From a virus, in the IMG/VR virus record IMGVR_UViG_3300013004_000098, positions 1 through 35,249 of that record: DNA of 35,249 nt; one strand, given 5' to 3'. Shown here in pieces: positions 15,418 through 22,606 of this stretch (position 1 is its first letter; every line of letters begins with the position of its first letter). A program made the translations under genes and the position numbers. The notes under the pieces are model-generated. The model was given only the letters and a program-made list of their open reading frames with translations, was not told where the DNA came from and did no database searches.

Positions 15418-15424
15418 TATATAA
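15418..15424 (+). promoter_or_regulatory. TATATAA promoter-like element of leader RNA copy 2
   Basis: TATATAA lies 3 nt before the conserved GAAAAATCCTC of the leader and 7 nt after the upstream stop codon. Confidence 0.55.
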
Positions 15425-15427
15425 AGT

Positions 15428-15548
15428 GAAAAATCCTCATACTGTTCGAAAGAAAACACGACAAGCCGGCCTTAATTCTTAAAAGGCTCTGGATATGTAA
15501 CATCTTTCGAAATATTCCAAAAGTGAATTTCAGGTTCGAGGGTTTTTC
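15428..15548 (+). ncRNA. Structured leader RNA, copy 2
   Basis: GAAAAATCCTC (15428-15438) pairs with GAGGGTTTTTC (15538-15548) over 11 positions with one G-T wobble. Inside, TTCGAAAG (15445-15452) pairs perfectly with CTTTCGAA (15504-15511), and GCCTT (15469-15473) pairs with AAGGC (15483-15487). Both outer strands, the CACGACAA segment and TCTGAAT after the 3' strand recur in copy 1, while the interiors differ and remain paired, as expected for a conserved RNA structure. It ends 18 nt before the next start codon, so it is most simply a 5' leader of the membrane-protein genes. Confidence 0.65.
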
Positions 15549-15566
15549 TGAATATAAAATTTAAAA

Positions 15567-15884
15567 ATGTCAGAAGAAACACAAGATCACAACGACGGAA
15601 CCTGGTCAGGTTTAAAGAAAACTATTGTTGGCGTTATCACAACTGCGGTAACAGCGGGAGGGGTTTGGATCTCAACACTATTAGGTGGGGGAGACAAAGA
15701 AGCTGCACCAGTTGCTGCACCAGCTCCGGTAATTAACATTACTAACTCTAACCAGCAAGCTCAGCAAGCTGCAGGTGGTGGTAAAACAGTTATCATTAAA
15801 GAAAAAGAAACTGTTAAGGAACCAGCTAAACCTGTTAAGAAAAAAGAAGGTGATGAGTTTAAGGAAGAAGCACCAAAGTGGTAA
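15567..15884 (+). CDS. Single-span membrane protein, lysis candidate
   Basis: The 105-residue product has one membrane segment (TIVGVITTAVTAGGVWISTLLG, residues about 19-40) after a polar N terminus, then an Ala/Pro linker, a Gln-rich part and a Lys/Glu tail (KEKETVKEPAKPVKKKEGDE). It is the first of four consecutive small membrane protein genes behind leader RNA copy 2. Its layout fits an inner-membrane spanin or accessory holin; the sequence alone does not decide. Confidence 0.65.
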   Translation: MSEETQDHNDGTWSGLKKTIVGVITTAVTAGGVWISTLLGGGDKEAAPVAAPAPVINITNSNQQAQQAAGGGKTVIIKEKETVKEPAKPVKKKEGDEFKEEAPKW

Positions 15885-15896
15885 TATAAAAATTAA

Positions 15897-16532
15897 ATGA
15901 TGAATAATCAACAACAGCCGGGCGGATTTAAAGATTTATTGAATGCAATGATGAAACGTAGATGGTATATCACTGCATTAGTATTAGGAGGATTTATGTT
16001 TATTATAGGGGGAATGTTCTTCGCTATTTTAAATAAATCCGAAATAGCAGGTGAATGGAAGGAACTTTTACTTCTTTTACTTGGAGCTTTCATCGGGAGC
16101 TATGGAAAAATCATCGACTATTGGTTTAGCGATACTGACAAGGATAAAATGTTAGTTCAGAAAATGGATGAAGAAGACGGAACTTCTCTATCTAATACTG
16201 CAGACATGCCTAGTAATCCAGTACCCCCAACACCAATAATTCCGATAGAATTTTCACGAGCTTTATCTAACTCACAGGATCAAGTATCAACTGTAGAACA
16301 TGTTCCTACTTATACGGAGGAACAAGCTGTAACAACAGGGCCAGTTAAGAAAGGTGTTGAAATTGATGAAGACGGAGACGGTGTAGCAGACGGTTTAGAT
16401 TATGACGGAGATGGAACAATCGATGAATACTTTCCACATCGCTATTGTCAACATGTTTGGGGAGACGCAAATAATGATGGACAGGAAGAGTGTCAAATCT
16501 GCGGATTGCTTAGAGAAAACTCAGGAGAGTAA
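15897..16532 (+). CDS. Holin-like membrane protein with calcium-loop repeats and a zinc-type tail
   Basis: The 211-residue product has two membrane segments (WYITALVLGGFMFIIGGMFF, and LLLLLLGAFIGSYGKII) followed by IDYWFSDTDKDK, similar to the end of three-span phage holins. The soluble tail is unusual: after a Pro-rich linker it carries DEDGDGVADGLDYDGDGTID, tandem Asp-rich calcium loops of thrombospondin type-3 style, then a Cys/His cluster (YCQHVW, ECQICG) able to bind zinc. A calcium-sensitive membrane protein is implied. Which side the tail faces is not clear. Confidence 0.65.
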   Translation: MMNNQQQPGGFKDLLNAMMKRRWYITALVLGGFMFIIGGMFFAILNKSEIAGEWKELLLLLLGAFIGSYGKIIDYWFSDTDKDKMLVQKMDEEDGTSLSNTADMPSNPVPPTPIIPIEFSRALSNSQDQVSTVEHVPTYTEEQAVTTGPVKKGVEIDEDGDGVADGLDYDGDGTIDEYFPHRYCQHVWGDANNDGQEECQICGLLRENSGE

Positions 16533-16562
16533 TCTCTTGTAAAATAATATAATAGCACGACT

Positions 16563-16814
16563 ATGAATTTCAAACAATGGATCGTTGATCTTTTCAAAGA
16601 CGAAAGGGGATCAACTTCAATCAAACCTGTAATTGCATTTGTTGGATCATTATTCCTTTGCGGAACTATGCTAGCAAATTCTTTTTCACATGCTGATTTT
16701 GCACCTTCACCTGAATTGGTAAATGCAGTAATGCTTATTACTGCTATCGGAATGGGTGCAGATACTTTGGATAAGTTCTCGCATAAGAAGAAAGATGATT
16801 CTTCAGAGTCTTAA
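16563..16814 (+). CDS. Two-span membrane protein, holin candidate
   Basis: The 83-residue product begins with an amphipathic helix (MNFKQWIVDLFKDERGSTS), then two membrane segments (VIAFVGSLFLCGTMLAN; LVNAVMLITAIGMGADTLD) and a charged KKKDDSSES tail. Size and arrangement are those of class II holins, and the KDERGSTSIKP lead-in is common in phage holin-like proteins. A hairpin follows the stop. Confidence 0.65.
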   Translation: MNFKQWIVDLFKDERGSTSIKPVIAFVGSLFLCGTMLANSFSHADFAPSPELVNAVMLITAIGMGADTLDKFSHKKKDDSSES

Positions 16815-16823
16815 TTCAAAAGA

Positions 16824-16857
16824 AAGAAAGGGCGGAAACACGACTCCGCTCTTTCTT
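16824..16857 (+). terminator. Hairpin after the holin candidate
   Basis: AAGAAAGGGCGG and CCGCTCTTTCTT pair over 12 bp with one G-T wobble around a 10-nt loop. The stem is strong but only a weak T-tract follows, so termination may be partial. Confidence 0.6.
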
Positions 16858-16877
16858 AAATTAATATAATAAAAAAC

Positions 16878-17108
16878 ATGAAAACATTAACGTTAGACAG
16901 AATAAGCGATTCTATGATCAAAGGGTTCTTATACTTATGTGTGGCATGGACAGTTTGCGCATTGGCGTTCCAATTATTTTTTGTTTATCTGGAAGTTACA
17001 GGTCAGCAAGAGAGAACACTAAGAATATCAAATCACCTTACATGGAAATTTGATGGTAGTTTTAAAAATACCCCAGGTAATATCTTTTACGAAGGACCTG
17101 TGAAATAA
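16878..17108 (+). CDS. Small single-span membrane protein
   Basis: The 76-residue product has one long hydrophobic segment (GFLYLCVAWTVCALAFQLFF, residues about 15-34) followed by a polar C-terminal domain containing NHLTWKFDGSFKN. No known family is recognised. Its place among the holin candidates suggests a role at the membrane late in infection. Confidence 0.6.
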   Translation: MKTLTLDRISDSMIKGFLYLCVAWTVCALAFQLFFVYLEVTGQQERTLRISNHLTWKFDGSFKNTPGNIFYEGPVK

Positions 17109-17120
17109 AAAATATTAAGG

Positions 17121-17849
17121 ATGAAAGGACTTGTACTTATACCAGCATTCCTAGTAAGTTGTTTAATTTCAGAAAATGTAATTGCACAAACTATAGGGAA
17201 AACAAAAACTGAAGATTTTAAAGCAGACTTTGAAAAAAAAGTAGACATTTCTCAGTACCTAGATTACGAAGGACCTAAAAAGAACATCCAATTGTTAAAG
17301 TGCGGTATTAACGATGAGACTTATGAAGCATATCCGGAATTAAAGGAAAAAAGAGTAGGCCTTGGTGTAACTAATATCGTATTAGAATACCTAGACAATC
17401 TAAATCGTTTTGAATTTACAGAAGATAAAACTGAAATTAAAAACAGAATGGTTAAGCAATTCCAGGCATCACAGTCAGGTATTTCTGAAAACAAATTAGA
17501 TGGAAGAGGCAAAATAAAACTCGCTGAATATTTTGTTGAAATTGAGTGTTATGATTATTCTGTTTCTGAAGATGAAACAGTAAATCTTAAAGACGGAGTA
17601 AAGAATTTATTAGTTACCCGTATTGGTTTACAAGTTAGATTTACTAATGCCGAAACAGGAGCTATTATAGCTGCTTCTGGGTTGGGAGAAGCTAAGACGA
17701 CAAGAGAATTAACATTTGTCTCTGATGCAACCGTTGATCCAGTTAAATTTAATCAGTCAACAATTAGTATAGCAACTAAAAAAGCTTTGGATATAGCTTG
17801 CGCTAATATTCTGGGCAAGATGGTAAAGAAAGGGGTTTTCACAGAGTAG
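17121..17849 (+). CDS. Secreted CsgG-family protein
   Basis: The 242-residue product has a signal peptide (GLVLIPAFLVSCLISENVIAQ). The mature domain follows CsgG: VGLGVTNIVLEYLDNLNRFEF, then KLAEYFVEIECYDYSV, LQVRFTNAETGAIIAASGLGE and a terminal helix (STISIATKKALDIACANIL). CsgG forms the outer-membrane pore for curli subunits; the E. coli protein is a lipoprotein, and here a cysteine (Cys14) lies inside the signal region, so lipidation is uncertain. It has one of the few Shine-Dalgarno-like leaders in the window (AAGG just before ATG). It closes the export module with a paralogue of the first gene. Confidence 0.75.
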   Translation: MKGLVLIPAFLVSCLISENVIAQTIGKTKTEDFKADFEKKVDISQYLDYEGPKKNIQLLKCGINDETYEAYPELKEKRVGLGVTNIVLEYLDNLNRFEFTEDKTEIKNRMVKQFQASQSGISENKLDGRGKIKLAEYFVEIECYDYSVSEDETVNLKDGVKNLLVTRIGLQVRFTNAETGAIIAASGLGEAKTTRELTFVSDATVDPVKFNQSTISIATKKALDIACANILGKMVKKGVFTE

Positions 17850-17897
17850 GTGTTTAAGACTATTCTTTAGTTACACGACCTAAAGTAAAGTATTAAA

Positions 17898-18536
17898 ATG
17901 AATTTAAAAAGAAAAGGAATTGTATTCCTTCAAATTGCTATGCTGTCTCTTTATTTGGTTGCATTTACCGGATGTAAGAATTCTAAAGAGCAGAAAGATA
18001 AACAGATAATAGAAAGTATTAAGCCCGAGGTTATCCATGATACTCTTTTATTAGAACAAGATACACTTTACGTGGAAATCCCGGTTCCTTATACTGTTAT
18101 CAAAGATTCAATTATTTACGTCAATAATCCAGTAGACACCTTTGCAATATTAAGAATGTTTGCAGAGAAAAAAATATTCAGGGACACTCTAAGATTTGAT
18201 TATGGCTATATAGCTATTACAGATAGTGTTTCTGGAGGATCTATTGTTTCTAGAAACTTTGTACCCAAATTCAAAGTTCCAGTGAAGGAAAGAATTCAAA
18301 CAGTGAAGGAGGATCCTACCTCTAATTTTTATCTAGGACTTAATGGTGGATTTGATAGACCAAACTATGTTTATTCTTTAGGAACATCGTTACTTTATCA
18401 AACTCCAGGCAAGAAAATTTATGAGATAGGAATAGGAGTATGGAACAGAACAGAAGATGGAATATATGGTCAATTCGTTCCATATATCCATGGAGGAGTT
18501 TTCTGGCAACTTAATTTAAAGACCAAAAAGAAGTAG
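17898..18536 (+). CDS. Lipoprotein with a beta-rich C-terminal domain
   Basis: The 212-residue product has a lipoprotein signal (MLSLYLVAFTGC, Cys26). A helical or extended stretch carries regular VEIPVPYTVIKDSIIYVNNP and DTFAILRMFAEKKIFRDTL segments. I recall this D-T-x-x-I-x-x-x-F layout from other Bacteroidota phage lipoproteins. The last 70 residues alternate strands (NFYLGLNGGFDR, IYEIGIGVWNRT, YGQFVPYIHGGVFW), like a small outer-membrane barrel or beta-sandwich. An outer-membrane spanin or an assembly factor for the export module are both possible. Confidence 0.65.
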   Translation: MNLKRKGIVFLQIAMLSLYLVAFTGCKNSKEQKDKQIIESIKPEVIHDTLLLEQDTLYVEIPVPYTVIKDSIIYVNNPVDTFAILRMFAEKKIFRDTLRFDYGYIAITDSVSGGSIVSRNFVPKFKVPVKERIQTVKEDPTSNFYLGLNGGFDRPNYVYSLGTSLLYQTPGKKIYEIGIGVWNRTEDGIYGQFVPYIHGGVFWQLNLKTKKK

Positions 18537-18609
18537 AATTACTCTTCAATGTATGCGGCGGGTAGGGAATGGAATTTTTCCCGGGTTTGGTACTATAGTT
18601 TAAAAACGT

Positions 18610-18897
18610 ATGAGGATCGTATCAAACCCAACCCGCTGTATTTTATTCTTCGATGTCGATTGCGACGACAAAAAAATCAACGTAGAATTAGAGCAGGACA
18701 TCCCAACAAATGATGTCAAAGTTAAAATCTTTTATGAGGGAGTTCAAATTACAGATCAGAATCTTGTTTCTGTAATAACTGATTATATGCTTCAGAAATA
18801 TATAATCACGTATGACGATTCAGAAGACCCTGCTGATTCACAGCCGGTACAAAATCCCCCAAAATCAACAGGCTCTCGATTAGATCCCGCAATATAA
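18610..18897 (+). CDS. Unknown small protein (95 aa)
   Basis: The product has a beta-rich first half (RCILFFDVDC, KINVELEQDI, VKVKIFYEGVQI) and a Pro/Ser/Asp-rich disordered tail. No motif is known. Upstream, between 18541 and 18609, lie a GGGAA/TTCCC hairpin and GGTACTATA, a string also found before the gene at 20026, which may mark another promoter type. Confidence 0.6.
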   Translation: MRIVSNPTRCILFFDVDCDDKKINVELEQDIPTNDVKVKIFYEGVQITDQNLVSVITDYMLQKYIITYDDSEDPADSQPVQNPPKSTGSRLDPAI

Positions 18898-18906
18898 TTT
18901 GGCTCT

Positions 18907-19458
18907 ATGGTAAAGGAATATGAGAATTTTATAACTGAAGAGGAATGTCAGTTTATGATAGAAGCTGCGCAAAAGCAGTTTATGAGAACAACAACTCTTG
19001 GAAAAGAAATAGAAGGATACCGTGTGGCTGATGGTGCATGGCTGAATGACAGTTCTGAGATTGTTAAAAATTATAGAAAAAGAGTATCAGAAATCTCTGG
19101 ATTTCCTACGGAGAATATGGAGTTGATCCATATTGTCAAATATGAAGTAGGAGGAGAATATAAATCTCATCACGATTTTTTCCATCCAGGAGAGGGATAT
19201 TATGATAATGAAATGAAAAGAGGAGGTCAAAGATCCAAGACCGCTCTTGTTTATCTAAACGAAGATTTCACCGGGGGTGAAACCGAATTTCCAAAAGTCA
19301 ATATTAGAATACAACCACAGAAAAGAAAATTAGTTCTATGGGACAACTCATTTGAAGATGGAAGTCCTGATTATGATAGCCTTCATGCGGGATTGCCTGT
19401 TATTTCAGGAACAAAGTATATCGCAGTTATTTGGATAAGGTTTGGGAAATTCGTTTAA
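18907..19458 (+). CDS. 2OG-Fe(II) oxygenase, prolyl-4-hydroxylase-like
   Basis: The 183-residue product shows the double-stranded beta-helix ligands: HxD at His88-Asp90 (in SHHDFFHPG), distal His160 (DSLHAGLPV) and the 2-oxoglutarate-binding Lys170 (GTKYIAVIW). The strands LIHIVKYEVGGEYK and KTALVYLNEDFTGGETEFP are typical of prolyl-4-hydroxylase-like members. It should hydroxylate a protein or small-molecule substrate using O2 and 2-oxoglutarate. Such enzymes are common in T4-like phages; the substrate is unknown. The length is that of a single catalytic domain, and it is cytoplasmic. Confidence 0.9.
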   Translation: MVKEYENFITEEECQFMIEAAQKQFMRTTTLGKEIEGYRVADGAWLNDSSEIVKNYRKRVSEISGFPTENMELIHIVKYEVGGEYKSHHDFFHPGEGYYDNEMKRGGQRSKTALVYLNEDFTGGETEFPKVNIRIQPQKRKLVLWDNSFEDGSPDYDSLHAGLPVISGTKYIAVIWIRFGKFV

Positions 19459-19486
19459 AACATTTTTTATTACGCGTTCTTGATTT

Positions 19487-19494
19487 TATATTTG
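19487..19494 (+). promoter_or_regulatory. Bacteroidota-type promoter -7 box (TATATTTG)
   Basis: TATATTTG sits 15 nt before a TTG start codon, with TTTTTATT about 23 nt upstream, as in the other copies of this box. Confidence 0.65.
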
Positions 19495-19509
19495 TAAAAA
19501 CTAAAAGAA

Positions 19510-19932
19510 TTGGCCCACGATATAATTGCAAAATGTAAAAGGTCTGGAGAAAGAATCTCATTCATTTCTATCGGTGCATTCAACCAAGGTAAATCCTGGA
19601 TCCTGTATGAGTCATTAAATTGCTCAGATTTTAATTCAGGGGTATCCGGAAATGGCGGATGTATTGTTTTATCGGAGAACGAACTTAAAATCTCTCTTTC
19701 TAAATTTAACTATCTGAAGGGAGAACCTGTTGACGATATAAGATATACTGTGGAATCATCTCCTCCCTGCAAAAATACAAGAGGCATTTTTAATAGGGTA
19801 TTAAAGGCAATCGGATCAAAATCCAGGCAAGAAGATATTAGAATAAATCTTGATACCGAGGCTCTAGATGACGTCGAAAGATTCATAGGGGCCCTCCAAG
19901 GAAAGGGTGAGATTTTAATACAATTCGCTTAA
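19510..19932 (+). CDS. Unknown protein, TTG start (140 aa)
   Basis: The frame opens with TTG giving (M)AHDIIAKCKRSGERISF, right after a promoter box. No in-frame ATG lies near, so TTG is the likely start. The product has beta segments (ERISFISIGAFN, SWILYESLNC), a central GGCIVLSENELKISLSKF and a C-terminal half ending EALDDVERFIGALQGKGEILIQFA-type sequence. No domain is recognised. Expression from a host-type promoter suggests an early role. Confidence 0.65.
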   Translation: MAHDIIAKCKRSGERISFISIGAFNQGKSWILYESLNCSDFNSGVSGNGGCIVLSENELKISLSKFNYLKGEPVDDIRYTVESSPPCKNTRGIFNRVLKAIGSKSRQEDIRINLDTEALDDVERFIGALQGKGEILIQFA

Positions 19933-20025
19933 AACCTTTGTTTTTTCATATTTTTTGGAACTTTTTTGAAATCGGGTACTATAATATGTGTATATTAATT
20001 ATTTAAAAACCTAAATTTCAAAAAA

Positions 20026-20241
20026 ATGTCAAACACAAAAAACACTGCTAAAAGCAGAAAAACCCCAACAAACCCCCGTTCTAAATCGGTAATGCAAATG
20101 ACTGCTGGTGGCAGAAAGCTAAAAAAGTATAGCTCTATCCGTGAGGCAGGATTAACAACAGGTGTAGATCCTAGCAGCATCTCTAAAGTTACTCGTGGAG
20201 TACTTCAAAGTGCTGGTGGTTTCCGTTGGCAAACCGTTTAA
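20026..20241 (+). CDS. NUMOD1-like DNA-binding protein
   Basis: The 71-residue product has a basic N-terminal tail (KNTAKSRKTPTNPRSKS) followed by KLKKYSSIREAGLTTGVDPS and SISKVTRGVLQSAGGFRW, the NUMOD1/IENR helix-turn-helix found in homing-endonuclease DNA-binding regions. No nuclease domain is attached. The gene is a single transcription unit: upstream GGTACTATAATATG, an A-rich leader and a strong terminator immediately after. It could be a repurposed regulator. Confidence 0.8.
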   Translation: MSNTKNTAKSRKTPTNPRSKSVMQMTAGGRKLKKYSSIREAGLTTGVDPSSISKVTRGVLQSAGGFRWQTV

Positions 20242-20256
20242 GAAGTTTAATTTGTT

Positions 20257-20288
20257 AAAAGGACCTCTTTTTAAGGGGTCCTTTTTTG
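20257..20288 (+). terminator. Intrinsic terminator after the NUMOD1-like gene
   Basis: AAAAGGACC pairs with GGTCCTTTT around a T-rich loop, followed by a T-run: a classical Rho-independent terminator. Confidence 0.9.
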
Positions 20289-20308
20289 TTTATCATTAAA
20301 TTTACTAA

Positions 20309-20995
20309 ATGATCTTCGACTTTTACGAAAATTTTTCATCCCTATATCCTCTAAGAAAAGAAGAACTTTTACGGCCAGATAGAGAAAAATTTGGGTACTA
20401 TTGGGACTTTGAAGATTTTCTAGTGGAAAACGAGAAGGGGAAGGGTCTGGTCTTACAGGGGTTTATGATTTCTACTGAAGAGGATCTTTCTGGTTTTATA
20501 GAAAGATTTGATAGAGCATTTTTAAGATTCTCCATCGGGTCCATCATTAAAAATGCATTTTTCGATCTTGCTTTATGGGACGAGGATCTAAAGAAGAAGG
20601 TGGAGCGAAAGGCTATTGACGAAATTAAATCTGATTTTTCAGGTAGGATAGATAGAAGAGAAGATTTTTTATTGTCTTTAAAAAGTTCTTTGAAAGAAGG
20701 TAATATTTGGATAGCTACGAATAGCTATTGGAGTATTTTAGTTAAAAAGGATATTGAAAGTTTTTGGGGGAATGGGGTTAAAATCAAAACACTTCCTGAC
20801 GATTTTTCGATCATGAATAGAAAGGACGTCTGGGAAGAAGTAGATTTGCTAGGCCCCCTAAATTTTGAGCCTGAAATGGCTTGGCAGGATCTTTCTTTTT
20901 CATATCCTAATTTGGTTAAGTATATAGATGAAGAAATCAGGCAAAAATCGGGGGTAGATTTTCTCGATCAATGTCACGATTTCGGTCTAATCTAA
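20309..20995 (+). CDS. Unknown protein, first of a tandem paralogous pair
   Basis: The 228-residue product shares landmarks with the next gene: an early [DP]REK-x-GYxW block (DREKFGYYWDFED), a helix ending in FIERFDRAFLRFS, and the C-terminal pattern YPNLVKYIDEEI...DFGLI. It is rich in aromatic and charged residues and has no membrane segment, signal or catalytic motif that I recognise. The gene begins 20 nt after a terminator. The function is unknown. Confidence 0.7.
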   Translation: MIFDFYENFSSLYPLRKEELLRPDREKFGYYWDFEDFLVENEKGKGLVLQGFMISTEEDLSGFIERFDRAFLRFSIGSIIKNAFFDLALWDEDLKKKVERKAIDEIKSDFSGRIDRREDFLLSLKSSLKEGNIWIATNSYWSILVKKDIESFWGNGVKIKTLPDDFSIMNRKDVWEEVDLLGPLNFEPEMAWQDLSFSYPNLVKYIDEEIRQKSGVDFLDQCHDFGLI

Positions 20996-21003
20996 GACTA
21001 TGG

Positions 21004-21753
21004 ATGATATTAGGTAAAACCCCGGGGATAAATGTTATATTTCCCTTTTATGAAATTTACTCGGAGGAAAATCCATTAGACATCAAGGAATTATTTAACA
21101 ATCCCGAAAGGGAGAAGCACGGATACTTATGGAAGGATCTCTACCCTTCTATCGTTAAACAAACCTCAAGACAAAAATATCACAGAAAACCTTTTATTGG
21201 AATTTACGTTTCCAGCTATGAGGAAGCAGCCATTTGTATAAGTCTTTTTAATCGGTATTTTTATCTTTCCCTCATCTCAAGATTTGACTGGTTTTTGAAT
21301 TCCTTTTCTCAAAATGGAATATATCACAGAAAGATGGTGGAATCTGGGTATGATAGGGATGAAATAATATGGACAGGCTTTTATGAGTACTTAAAAGACT
21401 GCTTCAATTACTATTATGTTCCTTTTAAGAGATTTTTAGCATCCAAAAGACCTGATAAATGCTGGGTTTCCTTCGACCCCCAGCCTTTATCTCCAAAAGA
21501 TCCGGTTTATTCGGATTTTCTGTGCGGGCTTCCCTCTGTTGAGGTTTTATCCTATTATGGACATCAAATCAACTTCACGACAGAACATTGGGAATCTGCA
21601 ATAAAAGAAGGGCCTCTCGAGCACCCCGAAATCCCTATCTTAAAGGATTTCATAGATTATTTCCCAGGAACTGTAAAATACATTCCTGAGCATATCTTTG
21701 AAAAAATTGATATAGGAAGTCTCAGAGAGTTAAAAGATTTCGGACTTATATAA
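21004..21753 (+). CDS. Unknown protein, second of a tandem paralogous pair
   Basis: The start is chosen at the ATG giving MILGKTPGINVIFPFYEI, 8 nt after the upstream stop. An in-frame ATG at 20971 would overlap the upstream gene by 25 bases. Like its neighbour it has a PEREKHGYLWKDL block, LFNRYFYLSL, FPGTVKYIPEHI and a final KDFGLI. The middle (about 60-200) is more divergent. The pair looks like a duplication; whether the products form a heteromer is unknown. Confidence 0.65.
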   Translation: MILGKTPGINVIFPFYEIYSEENPLDIKELFNNPEREKHGYLWKDLYPSIVKQTSRQKYHRKPFIGIYVSSYEEAAICISLFNRYFYLSLISRFDWFLNSFSQNGIYHRKMVESGYDRDEIIWTGFYEYLKDCFNYYYVPFKRFLASKRPDKCWVSFDPQPLSPKDPVYSDFLCGLPSVEVLSYYGHQINFTTEHWESAIKEGPLEHPEIPILKDFIDYFPGTVKYIPEHIFEKIDIGSLRELKDFGLI

Positions 21754-21761
21754 ATTAAAGA

Positions 21762-22157
21762 ATGGAAGAGAATGAAATTAAAGAAACACAGGTTTCTTCA
21801 GAGATTGAAACAACAGAAAGAGGAAAGATTACAGATCTTGATGTAGCTAAGAAAATGCTAAATCTTAAGCAGAGTGCAGATTCTAGAAACATCAAATTTG
21901 ATTTGTCATTTCTTGTCCTAAAAAATCTGATGGAACAAAAGAAGTGTTTCTATACCGGGAGGGTTTTTGACGGCAAGGGTGACTATGCATTGAGCATAGA
22001 CAGAATTGACAACAAAATAGGATACATTGATGGGAATGTTGTTGCTTGCACTGTTGAAATAAACCGTAAGAAAACAGACATCACGATAGAAGAAATTGAG
22101 ATGATTTATAAAGCGATAAAGAAAACTAAAAAGATTTCAACTGAATCTGTAGAATAA
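21762..22157 (+). CDS. HNH-like endonuclease-type protein
   Basis: The 131-residue product contains KCFYTGRVF (Cys62), then LSIDRIDNKIGYIDGNVV and EINRKKTD, the beta-beta-alpha core of HNH-family proteins, with the SIDRID core in place of the H-N pair and conserved Asn84, Asn92 and Asn101. The N-terminal 45 residues are charged and helical. It could cut DNA, for example a homing-type or recombination nuclease, or be inactive. A TATATAA stretch ends 8 nt before the start. Confidence 0.7.
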   Translation: MEENEIKETQVSSEIETTERGKITDLDVAKKMLNLKQSADSRNIKFDLSFLVLKNLMEQKKCFYTGRVFDGKGDYALSIDRIDNKIGYIDGNVVACTVEINRKKTDITIEEIEMIYKAIKKTKKISTESVE

Positions 22158-22163
22158 TAAATT

Positions 22164-22535
22164 ATGAATACTTCGGATATTAATCTAAGAAATGCTAGGG
22201 CCATCGTAAAATGGTGCTCCCACAATTTGGGGAAATCTAAATGCCGTAACAATTCTAAATTATCCGTTTCGATTTCAAGAAAAATCAATTGTAAAGGACT
22301 TTACGAGGAGGATGATGAAGACAGTAAGATCTACATTAATCCAGACAGACATAGGAGTTTTAATGAGTTTATAGACACTGTAATACATGAATACACGCAT
22401 TTTTTACAGGGTCTTAGATTCTATGACCAAATCCTGGAGATAACTGGGTACGATAAACATCCTATGGAGCATTCCTCCAATTTAGTAGCTGACATCCTTA
22501 AGAAGAAGTGCAGGAAGGATCTTTTTTCAAATTAG
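22164..22535 (+). CDS. Putative metallopeptidase-like protein (HEYTH)
   Basis: The 123-residue product contains DTVIHEYTHFLQ, an HExxH motif at residues 75-79, and HPMEHSSNLVAD downstream, which offers Glu102 or His103 as third ligand. The arrangement recalls small SprT- or ImmA-like zinc peptidase domains. KIYINPDRHRSFNEFID precedes it. It is unrelated in sequence to the HEISH protein at 6344. A cytoplasmic zinc peptidase is plausible; the substrate is unknown. Confidence 0.65.
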   Translation: MNTSDINLRNARAIVKWCSHNLGKSKCRNNSKLSVSISRKINCKGLYEEDDEDSKIYINPDRHRSFNEFIDTVIHEYTHFLQGLRFYDQILEITGYDKHPMEHSSNLVADILKKKCRKDLFSN

Positions 22536-22547
22536 GGAAAAATCCCG

Positions 22548-22555
22548 TATATTTA
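22548..22555 (+). promoter_or_regulatory. Promoter-like box (TATATTTA) for the Myb-like gene
   Basis: TATATTTA differs at the last base from TAnnTTTG and is preceded by the T-rich TTTTTTCAAAT. The 50-nt leader contains a GGGG/CCCC hairpin (22576-22588). Confidence 0.5.
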
Positions 22556-22606
22556 CAAGGTAAACATCGGATTTAGGGGACGAACCCCATTAAAAAACAA
22601 ACCAAA

